From assembly GCA_022792555.1 (NCBI GenBank), contig JAAWBF010000159.1, forward strand, positions 1 to 56,662: a stretch of DNA of 56,662 nucleotides, given 5' to 3'. This DNA is from Oscillospiraceae bacterium (GTDB taxonomy: Bacteria; Bacillota; Clostridia; Oscillospirales; Oscillospiraceae). Positions 1 to 8,551 of the stretch are shown piece after piece. The position numbers were made by a program, and so were the translations under genes. The notes under the pieces were generated by a model. It did not search any database. It was given only the letters and a program-made list of their open reading frames with translations, and had not been told where the DNA came from. Position 1 is the first letter of the stretch. Each line of letters starts with the position of its first letter.

Positions 1-100
1 AGAAGTAGTTGAACACAAACCGGCAGCAGCCAAAAGTCCTCTGTATCTGCTCTTCCTGAGTTATGTTGGGATAGATGCGGAGCTTATAGCTGTATTCCAT
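1..100 (-). CDS. tnpB: TnpB (IS200/IS605 or IS607-type transposon nuclease), N-terminal fragment cut by window edge
   Basis: The 33 visible codons, from an ATG at 100 behind a GAGGTG Shine-Dalgarno, begin MEYSYKLRIYPN and contain RTFGCCRFVFNYF. This is the characteristic N-terminal helix-turn-helix block of TnpB proteins (K-x-R-I-Y-P-N ... C-R-F-V-x-N). TnpB is an RNA-guided nuclease that maintains IS605/IS607 elements. The catalytic RuvC part and any omega RNA would lie beyond the left edge, so intactness cannot be judged. It sits next to an IS3 remnant, which makes this end a mobile-element junction. Confidence 0.8.
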   Translation of the reverse strand, partial: MEYSYKLRIYPNITQEEQIQRTFGCCRFVFNYF

Positions 101-159
101 CTCAACACCTCACATATTCTTCTGGTTCGTATTCCATACAAATATTATATAACAAATAC

Positions 160-402
160 TTATCTAATACAACAGCTATTTTCACAGAAAGAAGAGCGTC
201 TTATATCCCTATGCCCAAAGGCAGGGGCTTTACGGCGCATTTGGTAATCCAAGTAAGCAATTAATTCCTGCTTAAAGTGTTCCATATATTGGAAATCTTG
301 TAAGTAAAGAAGTTCATTTTGTATTGTTTCTTGTTGCCTGAATTCTGGCGTATATCGCTTACGCGGTATTCCTTTTGGCATAATTATGCACCCCACTTGT
401 TA
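160..402 (-). pseudogene. IS3-family transposase remnant: OrfA start joined to OrfB C-terminus
   Basis: The open frame (ATG at 381, MPKGIPRKRYTPEF) reads like the first 15 or so residues of an IS3/IS150-group OrfA. It then jumps to NELLYLQDFQYMEHFKQELI..YLDY, which resembles the last 50 residues of the OrfB integrase. The helix-turn-helix and the whole DDE catalytic core are missing. After LDY the similarity appears to continue in the neighbouring frame (ending DALLSV), suggesting a further frameshift. This is an internally deleted, inactive element. The assignment rests on remembered family sequence, not on a search. Confidence 0.62.
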
Positions 403-438
403 CATAGTATACCATGCTTGTCTAACAAATGGGGTGCA
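387..438. repeat. 16-bp inverted repeat, probable IS3 end
   Basis: TGCACCCCACTTGTTA (387-402) and TAACAAATGGGGTGCA (423-438) are inverted copies with one mismatch, separated by 20 bp. GGGGTGCA-type ends are common in the IS3/IS150 group, and the repeat lies just upstream of the IS3 remnant. It could equally form a hairpin terminator for plus-strand transcription. Confidence 0.5.
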
Positions 439-482
439 ATTCAAGAAAAGATCCGCAGCTGGGGCAATTATTTTTTCTGTGG

Positions 483-1544
483 TTACTTCTTCACTAGATA
501 TTTCCGCATATCCAGAGCGCAGGCAAAGAGGATGATACCGCCCTTGATGGCGTATTGCAGGTTTTGGTCCACATGGATGAGTGGGAGACCCACGAAGATC
601 AGGCGGAGCATGAGCACCCCGATCACGATACCACGGATCTTACCAATACCACCGACAAAGGAGACGCCGCCGATGACGCAGGCAGCAATGGCGTCCAGCT
701 CGTAGTTAAAGCCGGTGTTGGCTGTATTGGAGGCCACACGGGCGCCCTCTACAAAGCCGACATAGCCATACATGGCGCCAGCCAGCGCAAAGACCATCAC
801 CGTTGTGGCAAAGACGTTGACGCCAGACACACGGGCGGCCTCCTCGTTGGCGCCCAGGGCGAACATATTTTTGCCAAAGGTGGTTTTATTCCAAATAAAC
901 CACATCAGGATGGTCAGAATAATTGCATACCATACATAGTTCGGAATGGCCGCCTTATTGCCATTTCCCAATGGGACTGAGAGGACAGAGCCCTTTACAA
1001 AGTTCGTATAGGACTGATCCAGACTAGAGATAGCCGAGCCGTGGTTATTGCCCATCTGAACATAGAGCAACAGACAGGTATACAGGATGAGCTGGGTAGC
1101 TAGGGTGACAATGAAGGGATGGAGCTTGAACTTTGCCACCCAGAAACCGTTAAAGGCCCCAATGAGGGCGCCCAGCACCATGGCGAGAATCAGGACGACA
1201 GGGATGGGCAGCACTCCCAGGTTGGGCCACATCTTATTGGATGCGTCCACCGTCTGGAGCAGAGAGGCCGAGACACAGGCGGTAATACCCACCGCACGGC
1301 CAGCGGAAAGATCCGTACCCGTGAGGACGATACACCCGGCGATGCCCAGGGCCACCGGCAGGTAGGCCGCTGTCTGAGAGAGCAGGTTAATCAGCGAGTT
1401 GGGTGAGAGAAACACCGGTGCAGAGACGGCGATGTAGATCACCACCAACAGCATAATGATCAAAAGCGCGTTGTTGACCAGCAGGTTGAGTACCCGCTTG
1501 GTATCCCAGGGTTCTCTGGGCAGGGTATTGGATTGCTTGGGCAT
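483..1544 (-). CDS. mglC: Galactose/methyl-galactoside ABC transporter permease MglC
   Basis: A 353-residue very hydrophobic protein of the BPD_transp_2 (ribose/galactose permease) family with about ten predicted membrane helices. It contains the family loop FGKNMFALGANEEAARVSGVNV, split here as FGKNMFALG and AARVSGV, which contacts the ATPase, and a typical GKIRGIVIG segment near the end. It forms the membrane channel for the sugar delivered by MglB and is powered by MglA. It is the last gene of mglB-mglA-mglC and starts 15 bp after mglA ends. Length and order match the enterobacterial mgl operon. Exact substrate (galactose or glucose) is inferred from the whole operon. Confidence 0.9.
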   Translation of the reverse strand: MPKQSNTLPREPWDTKRVLNLLVNNALLIIMLLVVIYIAVSAPVFLSPNSLINLLSQTAAYLPVALGIAGCIVLTGTDLSAGRAVGITACVSASLLQTVDASNKMWPNLGVLPIPVVLILAMVLGALIGAFNGFWVAKFKLHPFIVTLATQLILYTCLLLYVQMGNNHGSAISSLDQSYTNFVKGSVLSVPLGNGNKAAIPNYVWYAIILTILMWFIWNKTTFGKNMFALGANEEAARVSGVNVFATTVMVFALAGAMYGYVGFVEGARVASNTANTGFNYELDAIAACVIGGVSFVGGIGKIRGIVIGVLMLRLIFVGLPLIHVDQNLQYAIKGGIILFACALDMRKYLVKK

Positions 1545-1559
1545 AGCTTCTTCCCCCTC

Positions 1560-3059
1560 CTACACATACTTGGCCGCCAGGGTGAGGATCTCCTCCTGGC
1601 TGGTATTGCTTGCGTCCACCTCACCGGCGAGCTGGCCACCGGACATCACCAGGATCCGATCACAGACTCCCAGCAGTTCCGGCATTTCCGACGAGACCAT
1701 GATCACCCCTTTGCCCTCATTGGCCAGGTCCAGGATGAGCTGGTAAATCTCGTACTTCGCCCCTACGTCAATGCCGCGGGTGGGCTCGTCCAACAGCAGA
1801 ACCTCTGGCTTAGTCAGGAGCCACCGGCCAATGATGACCTTCTGCTGGTTGCCGCCGGACAGAGAACGGATCTGGGTCTTCTGGCTGGGTGTCTTGATGC
1901 GCATCGCCTGGATGGACCAGTCGGTTTTTTTCTGCATTAGCTTATCACTCAAGCAGATTCCGCCGATGAGGTAGTCCTTCAAACTAGAGATCACGGTGTT
2001 GTCCAAAATATCCCGGATGCCAAAAATACCAGTCGCCCGCCGCTCCTCGGTAAGAAGGGCAAACCCATTTTTGATGGCCTCTTGGGGGGTTTTGTTGCGG
2101 ATGGGCTTTCCGTGGAGGGTGATTGTCCCCCCCTCCCGTGTCATAGTGCCAAAGAGATTTTCCAATACCTCTGTCCGTCCTGAGCCGTCCAGTCCGGCGA
2201 TCCCCAAAATCTCTCCCTTGTGGAGCTGGAAGGAGGCGTCCTTGAGCCGGGTATACCGGCCCGAAATGTGCTGGACATCCAGGATCACCTCTCCGGGCTG
2301 ATTGGTTTTCGGCGGGAAGCGGTTAGTCAGCTCCCGGCCTACCATCAGCTTGATGATCTCCTCCATGGTAAGCTCCTTGGCGGGCCGGGTGGCCACCCAG
2401 GTCCCATCCCGCATAATGGTCACTTCGTCAGAGATGTGCAGAATCTCCTCCATCTTGTGGGAGATATAGATGATGCCGCACCCCTTGGATCGAAGCATAT
2501 CGATAATGCGGAACAGGTGCTCCACCTCGGTCTCGGTGAGAGAAGAGGTTGGCTCGTCAAAGACGATAATTTTAGCGTCATAGGATACTGCCTTTGCGAT
2601 TTCCACCATCTGCCGCTGAGAGACCGGCATAGTGGACATAATGGCGTTTGGATTGACATGGACCTCCAGCTGTTCAAAGATCTCTTTGGTGCGCTGGCGC
2701 ATGATCCGCTCGCTGACCATCACGCCCCCAACCTTAGGATAGCGCCCCAGCCACAGGTTGTCCTGCACACTGCGGGTCAGCGCCTGGTTGAGTTCCTGGT
2801 GAACCATCGCCACGCCATGTTCCAGGGCTTCTTTGGCGCTTTTGAAGTCCACCTCCTTCCCCTCCAGGTGGATGGTGCCGCCATCCTTATGGTAGATTCC
2901 GAACAGACACTTCATCAGGGTGGATTTGCCTGCGCCGTTCTCCCCCATCAGAGCATGGACGGTGCCTGGCTTCACAGTCAGGGAGACTTTGTCCAGCGCC
3001 TTTACACCGGGGAACTCCTTGCTAATCTCTTTCATCTCCAGCAGTGCCGGCTGATCCAT
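1560..3059 (-). CDS. mglA: Galactose/methyl-galactoside ABC transporter ATPase MglA (two nucleotide-binding domains)
   Basis: 499 residues with two fused ABC domains. The first has Walker [10 protein letters not shown] at about residues 39-47 and the Walker B block [12 protein letters not shown]. The second has a degenerate P-loop (GLDGSGRTE), signature LSGGNQQK and Walker [13 protein letters not shown]. This asymmetry is typical of sugar importers of the MglA/RbsA type. The start at 3059 ([10 protein letters not shown]) is chosen because a strong AGGAGGAG site lies 8 bp upstream. The frame stays open further upstream, but that extension is Arg-rich, unlike the family and overlaps an RNA hairpin. 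Confidence 0.93.
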   Translation of the reverse strand: MDQPALLEMKEISKEFPGVKALDKVSLTVKPGTVHALMGENGAGKSTLMKCLFGIYHKDGGTIHLEGKEVDFKSAKEALEHGVAMVHQELNQALTRSVQDNLWLGRYPKVGGVMVSERIMRQRTKEIFEQLEVHVNPNAIMSTMPVSQRQMVEIAKAVSYDAKIIVFDEPTSSLTETEVEHLFRIIDMLRSKGCGIIYISHKMEEILHISDEVTIMRDGTWVATRPAKELTMEEIIKLMVGRELTNRFPPKTNQPGEVILDVQHISGRYTRLKDASFQLHKGEILGIAGLDGSGRTEVLENLFGTMTREGGTITLHGKPIRNKTPQEAIKNGFALLTEERRATGIFGIRDILDNTVISSLKDYLIGGICLSDKLMQKKTDWSIQAMRIKTPSQKTQIRSLSGGNQQKVIIGRWLLTKPEVLLLDEPTRGIDVGAKYEIYQLILDLANEGKGVIMVSSEMPELLGVCDRILVMSGGQLAGEVDASNTSQEEILTLAAKYV

Positions 3060-3116
3060 AAGCTTTCTCCTCCTCTTTTCCAGCTTGCGGCAGGCTCTGA
3101 GCCGCAGTGATCGGCC

Positions 3117-3145
3117 AAGGCGGGGCTGCCGAGCAGCCCCGCCTT
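3117..3145 (-). promoter_or_regulatory. Perfect 13-bp GC-rich hairpin in the mglB-mglA gap
   Basis: AAGGCGGGGCTGC (3117-3129), a 3-nt loop and GCAGCCCCGCCTT (3133-3145) form a perfect stem between the mglB stop and the mglA start. No T-run follows on the minus strand, so it is not a canonical terminator. A stable hairpin at this place commonly protects the 3' end of the binding-protein message and so raises binding protein over ATPase and permease. That role is inferred. Confidence 0.65.
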
Positions 3146-3177
3146 GTTGTGGGCCAGATACGCCAGACTGGGCGCGA

Positions 3178-4347
3178 TTAGCCGTTATACATCTGGTAGG
3201 GGACGCGGATCTTGGCAACACCCTGGTCCACTACATAGCCGCTGCCGGCGTCAATCTGATCCATGAGCGCGCCGCCGGCCTGGACATTCTTCACCAGGGC
3301 TACGATGGTATCAGCCATGCCAACGGCGTCCTGCATGATGCTGCCGGACATCTTGCCCTCGGAGATGAGGGTCTTAGCGTCCGCAATGGCGTCCACACCA
3401 AAGACGGGGATGGTGGTGGTACCCTCGCCGTTGTTGTAGCCCACGCTCTGGAGGGCGGAGATGGCGCCCTTGGCCATCTCGTCGTTGTTGGCGATGACCA
3501 GCTCCACCATGTTGTTGTTGCTCTCGGTGTAGGTAGCCAGGATACTGTTCATATAGTCGGTGGCGGCCTGAGCGGACCACTGGCCGTTCTGGTCCACCAG
3601 GTACTTGGTGCTGGCTGCGGTGTCATAGTAGACAAGCTCAGGCTTGCCGGCGCCGGTCAGCTTGGTGTTGGCGTCCTCCACAGCAAACTGGGTACGGGCC
3701 TCGGCCTCGGCGTTGCCCTCCTGGCCCTTAAACATGACGTAGGAGATGGCGCCGTCCTTGTTGAGATCGTATGCGTCGTAGTTGGCCAGCAGGAAGTCGC
3801 CGATCATCTCGCCCTGCATGTGGCCGGCGTCCGGGGCGTTGGTGCCCACAAAGGCGCACTTCTCATAGCTGCTGACCACCGAGTCCGCCACCTCGCGGTT
3901 GAAGAAGATGATGGGGATGCCGGCGGCCTTGGCTGCGTCGCAGATACCCTGGGCGGCATCAGGAGAAGAGGTCTCCACGATGTTGACAATCAGCAGATCG
4001 GGGCTCTGAACCAGGGCGGTATTGACCTGGTCAGTCTGGGTGGGCTGGCTGCCGGCAGCGTCGTAATTGTTGAAATCGGCGCCCAGAGCAGTCAGCCGCT
4101 CGTCCATAGCGGAGCGGACGCTGGAGATATATACATCGGAAAAATTGTAGTAAAACACATCGACCTTCAGAGCATCACCGCTTGGCGGATTTTCAGGGGG
4201 TGTACTAGGAGCATCAGAGTTGGCAGGCTGAGCTGCGCTGGGAGTCGGGGTGGCTGCGGAACCGCCTCCTTGGCCGGAGTTACTGCATCCGGCTAGGGCC
4301 GCGACGAGCATCGCGGCCGCCAAAACAAGTGCAAGCGTTTTTTTCAT
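3178..4347 (-). CDS. mglB: Galactose/glucose-binding lipoprotein MglB
   Basis: 389 residues. The N-terminus is a lipoprotein signal peptide with lipobox LAGC (Cys about residue 21), followed by a Ser/Pro/Gly-rich linker and a periplasmic-binding-protein type I fold. The EF-hand-like loop DLNKDGAIS matches the calcium site of the Escherichia coli galactose-binding protein, and FFNREV and FGVDA resemble its sugar-contact segments. It captures the sugar outside the membrane and hands it to MglC. It is first in the operon, behind a good promoter and an AGGAGG site. The calcium loop favours glucose/galactose over ribose. Confidence 0.92.
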   Translation of the reverse strand: MKKTLALVLAAAMLVAALAGCSNSGQGGGSAATPTPSAAQPANSDAPSTPPENPPSGDALKVDVFYYNFSDVYISSVRSAMDERLTALGADFNNYDAAGSQPTQTDQVNTALVQSPDLLIVNIVETSSPDAAQGICDAAKAAGIPIIFFNREVADSVVSSYEKCAFVGTNAPDAGHMQGEMIGDFLLANYDAYDLNKDGAISYVMFKGQEGNAEAEARTQFAVEDANTKLTGAGKPELVYYDTAASTKYLVDQNGQWSAQAATDYMNSILATYTESNNNMVELVIANNDEMAKGAISALQSVGYNNGEGTTTIPVFGVDAIADAKTLISEGKMSGSIMQDAVGMADTIVALVKNVQAGGALMDQIDAGSGYVVDQGVAKIRVPYQMYNG

Positions 4348-4419
4348 TGTGTTTCCTCCTAAAACAATTCAGTAAGGTATGTGGCGGAGGCAAAATGCCA
4401 TCCACCTAGAGACAGGAAT

Positions 4420-4448
4420 ATTATAGCATATCCTTTGGGAAAAAACAA
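4420..4448 (-). promoter_or_regulatory. SigmaA-type promoter of mglBAC
   Basis: Read on the minus strand: TTGTTT (4448-4443), a 17-bp spacer and TATAAT (4425-4420). The -10 is about 70 bp upstream of the mglB start. No clear catabolite-responsive element was identified by eye. Confidence 0.75.
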
Positions 4449-4609
4449 TAGATTATTCATCTCTGTTAGAAGTAAAATACCTCATTTTGTACAAAAACAA
4501 TCGTATCTTGGAGAAAATGTGGATTTCCCCCGCGGATAGACAGGAAAATTAGTATAATAGGATGGAAATAAGGCAGATTTATAGGCTTAACCGAGGATCT
4601 ATAAAGAGC

Positions 4610-4644
4610 CAAATCCCCACCCCCAAAATGGAGGTGGGGATTTG
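4610..4644 (-). terminator. Hairpin downstream of folT (likely terminator); rest of the folT-mgl gap
   Basis: CAAATCCCCACC (4610-4621) pairs perfectly with GGTGGGGATTTG (4633-4644), a 12-bp stem about 20 bp past the folT stop. There is no strong T-run, so termination may be partial. The remaining sequence between the mgl promoter and folT (4449-4663) is AT-rich and I see no gene in it. Confidence 0.6.
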
Positions 4645-4663
4645 AGCCTATCAAAAAAAGCCT

Positions 4664-5182
4664 CTAGGTGAGCTGGGCGTAGGCCGCATAATGGACGATC
4701 GGCTTTTGAATCAGCCGGAGGACGGCAAACTCAATGGGGATCATGATTGCGTTTTGGAGAACCCGAGTGGCAAGGAGCTGTGGATAAGGTGCGCCATAGA
4801 GCAGATGGATCCAGAAGGTGGTCAAAAACAGGCTGATCACAAGGTGATTGACCGCAACTGCCACAACAATATGTCCCCACTTGATCTCCTTCCGGTGGAG
4901 ACACAGACCGAATACCACACCGGTAAGCATGGCAGAGAGGGTAAAACCGGGGAAATAGGGGCCAATGGGGAACAAATTCGCCCCTAAAAAGTCGGCCACT
5001 CCCCCTGCTGCACAGGCCCACACGGGGCCAAAGAGCGTTCCACAGATAGCCAGCGGCACAAAGGCAAATCCGATTTTAACAAAGGGGGTGGCGATGGAGA
5101 ACCAGCGGGAGAGAACCACTTCAATGGCCACTAGCAGGGCCACCTGGACTAGAATTTTGAGCTGATTTTTGGATTTTGACAT
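4664..5182 (-). CDS. folT: Folate ECF transporter S component FolT
   Basis: 172 residues with about six membrane helices. The segment GPVWACAAGGVADFLG...FPIGPYFPGFTLSAMLTG matches the folate-specific S component of energy-coupling factor transporters (shown here with a gap). It binds folate at the membrane and needs the shared EcfA/A'/T module, which is not in this window. The start at 5182 (MSKSKNQ) is chosen because an AAAAAGGAGG site precedes it. The frame is open upstream to 5440, but that stretch is the THF riboswitch. Position after folC and the riboswitch strongly support folate as substrate. Confidence 0.9.
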   Translation of the reverse strand: MSKSKNQLKILVQVALLVAIEVVLSRWFSIATPFVKIGFAFVPLAICGTLFGPVWACAAGGVADFLGANLFPIGPYFPGFTLSAMLTGVVFGLCLHRKEIKWGHIVVAVAVNHLVISLFLTTFWIHLLYGAPYPQLLATRVLQNAIMIPIEFAVLRLIQKPIVHYAAYAQLT

Positions 5183-5190
5183 CAAAAATA

Positions 5191-5240
5191 TCCTCCTTTT
5201 TCCATGGCGTTGCCAGGAAAAGGAGGAATTCCTTTTCCTG
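5191..5240 (-). promoter_or_regulatory. Expression platform of the THF riboswitch: hairpin with an anti-Shine-Dalgarno arm
   Basis: On the minus strand CAGGAAAAGGA (5240-5230), loop ATTCC and TCCTTTTCCTG (5224-5214) form a perfect 11-bp hairpin between aptamer and start codon. The loop plus 3' arm (TCCTCCTTTTCC, 5227-5216) is also complementary, with one bulged A, to the folT ribosome site GGAAAAAGGAGGA (5203-5191). Two exclusive structures, one masking the ribosome site, are therefore possible. That suggests translational control. Confidence 0.6.
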
Positions 5241-5242
5241 TG

Positions 5243-5335
5243 CAGCGGATGCGGAAATGAACCGCGGGAGCAGCACTCCCTTCGTCCGGCGGCGACCTCC
5301 CATCCGCCGACACTTAACGCGCATTTCCTACTCTG
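5243..5335 (-). promoter_or_regulatory. THF (tetrahydrofolate) riboswitch aptamer upstream of folT
   Basis: The minus strand carries the conserved THF-I blocks in order: AGAGTAG, GCGTTAAGTG, a variable stem ending GATGGGA, GTCG, ACGAA, a variable stem, CGCGGT and CATCCGCT. These are the highly conserved segments of the folT-type riboswitch, with two compensating GC-rich stems (GTCGGCGG with CCGCCGG region, GGGAG with CTCCC). It senses reduced folate and lowers folT expression when folate is plentiful. It lies between the folC stop and folT, so it should control folT specifically. Confidence 0.92.
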
Positions 5336-5408
5336 ACATACTATATTTTCTTGTGCAGGAACCGTTTTCCTAAACGGCCGAAACACCAGACCGAACGGTC
5401 TGTACATT

Positions 5409-6680
5409 TTATTGCAATCCAAAACAGTTACGCACCGCACCGGTGAGATAGAGGGAACCCACGGAACAGGCTAGGCCGTCCGGTCCGGCCAGCGCTCTGG
5501 CAGCCTCCACCCCCTCTGGGATGGAATCACATACCGTCACAGGCAGGCCGTAGGTCTCCCTCAGCATGGTTCCAAGGGACTGGGCCTCCAGGGCCCGGCT
5601 GTTTCTGGGCGTTACGGTCACAAAGGCTTGGGCCAGGGGGGCTATACAGGCGATCAGCTGCTGGTAGTCCTTGTCGGCCAATACGCCAATGAGAAAGACC
5701 ACCTTTTCCCCCGGAAAATAGTCGTTCAAGCTGTCGGCCACCGACTGGGCACACTGGGGATTGTGTCCCCCATCCACCACAAAGCGGGGAGATTGGCAGA
5801 CCAGCTCAAACCGGCCCGGCCAGCGGGCCTGGATCAGGCCCTGATAGACGGCGGAGTCTGGAATGGTCCACCCGCGGGTCCGCAGAGCGAGGACTACCTC
5901 CACAACCACTGCCGCATTGCAGCGCTGATGGGGTCCCAGCAGGGCAATACGCAGGTTTTGAAAGTCCTTATAGTGAAAAACTTGACCGGAGAGGGTATCC
6001 TCTACCACTTCCAACTGATCAAACGCTGCGGGGTGTAGCTCCACCCTCGCCTGCCGGCAGGCTGCCTGAAAGACCGCCATGACGGAGGGCTCCTGATCGT
6101 AGGCCACAGCGCAGGTGCCAGGCTTGATCACAGCTGCCTTTTCTTCTGCGATGGCCTCCAGGGTGTCTCCCAGCAGGTCGGTGTGGTCCAGGCCGATTCG
6201 GGTCAAAATCACCAGATCTGGGGCTGGAATGGCGTTGGTGGAGTCCAGGCGTCCCCCCAGACCGGCCTCCAGCACCACGATCTCACAGCCCTTGCGGCGG
6301 TAGTGCTCCAGTGCCACACAGGTGACCAGCTCAAACTCGGTGGGGGGCTCCTCCATACCGGCGGCACACTTCTGGACAAACTCCGTCGCCCCAGCCAGCT
6401 CCTCATCGGTGATATCCCTTCCATCCACCTGGATGCGCTCATGGAAGCGGAACAGATAGGGGGAGATATACAGCCCTGTCCGATAACCGGCGGCCTGTAA
6501 GATACTGGAGAGCATAGCCGCTGTACTGCCCTTTCCGTTGGTTCCTACGATGTGGACAAAGTGCAGGCCCTGTTCCGGGTGTCCCATCCGGGCCAACAGG
6601 GTCTGGGTGCGTTCCAAGCCGGGCTTGCTGCCCAGCCAGTTGTAACTGTGGATAAAGTCGATGGCCTCTTGTCCTGTCAT
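5409..6680 (-). CDS. folC: Bifunctional folylpolyglutamate synthase/dihydrofolate synthase FolC
   Basis: 423 residues, usual size. The ATP-binding loop GTNGKGST is at residues 46-53, followed by LYISPYLFRFHERI, the GLGGRLDSTNA motif and the VDGGHNP motif of the Mur-ligase-like C-terminal half. It adds glutamate to folates, which retains them in the cell, and may also make dihydrofolate from dihydropteroate. It is third in fchA-folD-folC, 33 bp after folD, with a GGAGGAG site. The folT riboswitch begins about 70 bp after its stop. Confidence 0.94.
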   Translation of the reverse strand: MTGQEAIDFIHSYNWLGSKPGLERTQTLLARMGHPEQGLHFVHIVGTNGKGSTAAMLSSILQAAGYRTGLYISPYLFRFHERIQVDGRDITDEELAGATEFVQKCAAGMEEPPTEFELVTCVALEHYRRKGCEIVVLEAGLGGRLDSTNAIPAPDLVILTRIGLDHTDLLGDTLEAIAEEKAAVIKPGTCAVAYDQEPSVMAVFQAACRQARVELHPAAFDQLEVVEDTLSGQVFHYKDFQNLRIALLGPHQRCNAAVVVEVVLALRTRGWTIPDSAVYQGLIQARWPGRFELVCQSPRFVVDGGHNPQCAQSVADSLNDYFPGEKVVFLIGVLADKDYQQLIACIAPLAQAFVTVTPRNSRALEAQSLGTMLRETYGLPVTVCDSIPEGVEAARALAGPDGLACSVGSLYLTGAVRNCFGLQ

Positions 6681-6713
6681 AAACTCCTCCCCCCGGCGGT
6701 GTGCCGCCGTGAT

Positions 6714-7577
6714 CTATCCCTGCCAAAGTCCGCAGGTGCGTTCGGCGGCCTCCATGACGTGGCGCACCAAGATGGCGGAAGTCATGGACCCCACCCCGCT
6801 TGGCACCGGGGTAATGGCGTCCACAATGGGTTCCACCTGATCAAAGGCCACATCTCCGCACAGTCCACCGTGCCCGTCCCCATGGATGCCCACGTCCAGG
6901 ACAATCTGTCCCGGTGAGACAAAGGACGCGTCCACCAGCCCGGCTTTCCCCGCTGCGGCCACCAGGACCTCAGCCTGACGGCAGATGGCGGCCAGCCCCT
7001 CGGTTTTGCTGTGGCATATCGTAACCGTGGCGTTTCGATGGAGGAGGAGCATGGCCAGGGGGCGGCCCACTACCAAGCTGCGGCCAATCACCACCACCCG
7101 GCGGCCGGCCAGTTTATAGCCGTAGTGGTCCAAGAGCTCCACGCAGGCCTGGGCGGTACAGGGCGGAAAACCCGTTTTGTGGCCCAGAAAGATCCCTGCC
7201 AGGGAACCGGCGGTGATCCCATCCACATCCTTGGCCGGGTCCAGGGCGGCACAGACCGTCTGGTCCTCCATCTGTTCTGGCAAGGGCCGGAAGAGGAGAC
7301 ACCCCTGAATCTCTGGGTCTTGGTTGATGGTATCAATGGTCTCCAGCAGCGTCTCCTGGGTGGCGCCGGCGTCCAGTGTAAATTGCTTGACCCGCACCCC
7401 CACCGCCTCACAGCTCTTAATTGCGCTGCGCTCATAGCTCACGTCGTCCTCCCTGGCCCCTACTCGGACGATGGCCAGCGTAGGTACCACGCCGCACACC
7501 TTGACCCGTTTGGCCCGCAGGGCCAGCTCCTCCCGCAGGGCGCGGACCGCCGGGATACCAGCTAGCTGTACTGCCAT
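6714..7577 (-). CDS. folD: Methylene-THF dehydrogenase/methenyl-THF cyclohydrolase FolD
   Basis: 287 residues. Catalytic Tyr48 and Lys54 are present in SYERSAIKSCEAVGV, the DVDG motif lies at 117-120 (Asp119), and the nucleotide-binding GRSLVVGRPLAMLL motif is intact, followed by CHSKT and the C-terminal ITPVPSGVGSMT. It interconverts methylene-, methenyl- and formyl-THF with NADP. The start overlaps the fchA stop in an ATGA, suggesting translational coupling. With the glycine cleavage operon it forms the one-carbon core of this region. Confidence 0.94.
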   Translation of the reverse strand: MAVQLAGIPAVRALREELALRAKRVKVCGVVPTLAIVRVGAREDDVSYERSAIKSCEAVGVRVKQFTLDAGATQETLLETIDTINQDPEIQGCLLFRPLPEQMEDQTVCAALDPAKDVDGITAGSLAGIFLGHKTGFPPCTAQACVELLDHYGYKLAGRRVVVIGRSLVVGRPLAMLLLHRNATVTICHSKTEGLAAICRQAEVLVAAAGKAGLVDASFVSPGQIVLDVGIHGDGHGGLCGDVAFDQVEPIVDAITPVPSGVGSMTSAILVRHVMEAAERTCGLWQG

Positions 7578-8224
7578 CAGCCGGCCCCCTTTCGGTCTCT
7601 CAGCCGGTCGGATACCGTCTGATAGATCTCGTCCGCCAGGGCAGAATACTGCACGATGAGCCTGTCAGCCTGGGCCTCCAGTACTTCTGCACGGGTTCGA
7701 TCCGCCATGGCCTTGGTGTTGATGAACACATTCAGCGCAGCCCCCTGGAGAGCGGCCTTACAGCATACCGCACCGACACCTACATCGGAAATAGCCAGGG
7801 CAGATCCCATTTTGGCGTAGTCCCGATGGAGTTCCAAAGCCTCCCCCGCTGCCTGCATGATATCCAGCGGAACCGCACAGGCGTCCTCCAGTACGCTGGC
7901 CATAACAACGGCTTTTTTTTGCTTCTCTTCCTCCGTTCCAGTGGGCAGGCCATAGGCACGGCTCAACGGCAAAAATACCTCTGCATCTGCCTGGACCAGT
8001 CCCTCCAGCCGCTGGCGCAGAGCCTGGGCCTTTCGGTCCAGCTCCAGAACCTCGGCCTCCACTGCCGCATATTTGGGCTTGCCTACCGTCAGGCTTCCCA
8101 CCATATTGCCCAGCGCCACCCCGATGGCTCCCACCAGGGCAGAGGCGCCGCCGCCGCCGGGAATGGGCGCTTTGGAGGCCAATTCCTCCAGAAAGCTGGT
8201 ACAGGTCTCGCTCATAACGTCCAT
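7577..8224 (-). CDS. fchA: Formimidoyl-tetrahydrofolate cyclodeaminase (FchA family)
   Basis: 215 residues, all-helical, with the family signature PIPGGGGASALVGAIGVALGNMV near the N-terminus (quoted in part: PIPGGGGASA) and ALNVFINTKAM further on. It converts 5-formimino-THF to methenyl-THF and ammonia, a step of histidine, purine or glycine fermentation in clostridia, and feeds FolD directly. The ATG at 8224 has a GGGGGA site; an ATG three codons in is an alternative. First gene of fchA-folD-folC. Confidence 0.9.
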   Translation of the reverse strand: MDVMSETCTSFLEELASKAPIPGGGGASALVGAIGVALGNMVGSLTVGKPKYAAVEAEVLELDRKAQALRQRLEGLVQADAEVFLPLSRAYGLPTGTEEEKQKKAVVMASVLEDACAVPLDIMQAAGEALELHRDYAKMGSALAISDVGVGAVCCKAALQGAALNVFINTKAMADRTRAEVLEAQADRLIVQYSALADEIYQTVSDRLRDRKGAG

Positions 8225-8323
8225 AGAATCCCCCGCTTTTCTTTTGTCTGTCCTGCAATCTTAGACCGTGTCCGCATACCCTGCCCCGACAGGTGTGCGT
8301 TATCAATCTTAGGACAGTACATT

Positions 8324-8352
8324 ATCATATCTGTATCCGGCCAAAAAAGCAA
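8324..8352 (-). promoter_or_regulatory. Promoter of fchA-folD-folC
   Basis: Minus strand TTGCTT (8352-8347), 17-bp spacer, TATGAT (8329-8324), about 100 bp upstream of fchA. It is back to back with the GH13 promoter. Apart from these two promoters I see nothing further in the 8225-8551 gap. Confidence 0.55.
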
Positions 8353-8464
8353 GATAGGGGATTCATTTCTATGAAAAAGTGCTAAAACAGACCTGCCGGT
8401 TTAGCCTGACAGCTGTCCTTCCATCCTTTCCAGAAGAATTTCCTCACCGCTGTTGCCCGATCTA

Positions 8465-8473
8465 TGTTATACT
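8465..8473 (+). promoter_or_regulatory. Extended -10 promoter candidate for the GH13 gene
   Basis: TGTTATACT (8465-8473) fits an extended -10 (TGnTATAAT-like). No good -35 hexamer stands at 17 bp. It is about 80 bp upstream of the GH13 start. Confidence 0.4.
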
Positions 8474-8551
8474 AAGGCAGACTGTAACTTCTGTTTCCTC
8501 CCTGTGGGGATCGAACCTGTACCATCATCAACAAACGGAGGGATTCTACTT

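Noticed and set aside
3085-4296. A 403-codon plus-strand frame across mglB
   Set aside because: Antisense to a clear lipoprotein gene with promoter and lipobox; Gly/Val/His-rich shadow.
4466-4654. A 62-codon minus-strand frame in the mglB-folT gap
   Set aside because: No ribosome site, overlaps the folT terminator hairpin and no recognisable sequence.
8480-8530. GATCGAACCT resembling a tRNA T-arm
   Set aside because: No acceptor, D or anticodon stems can be built around it.
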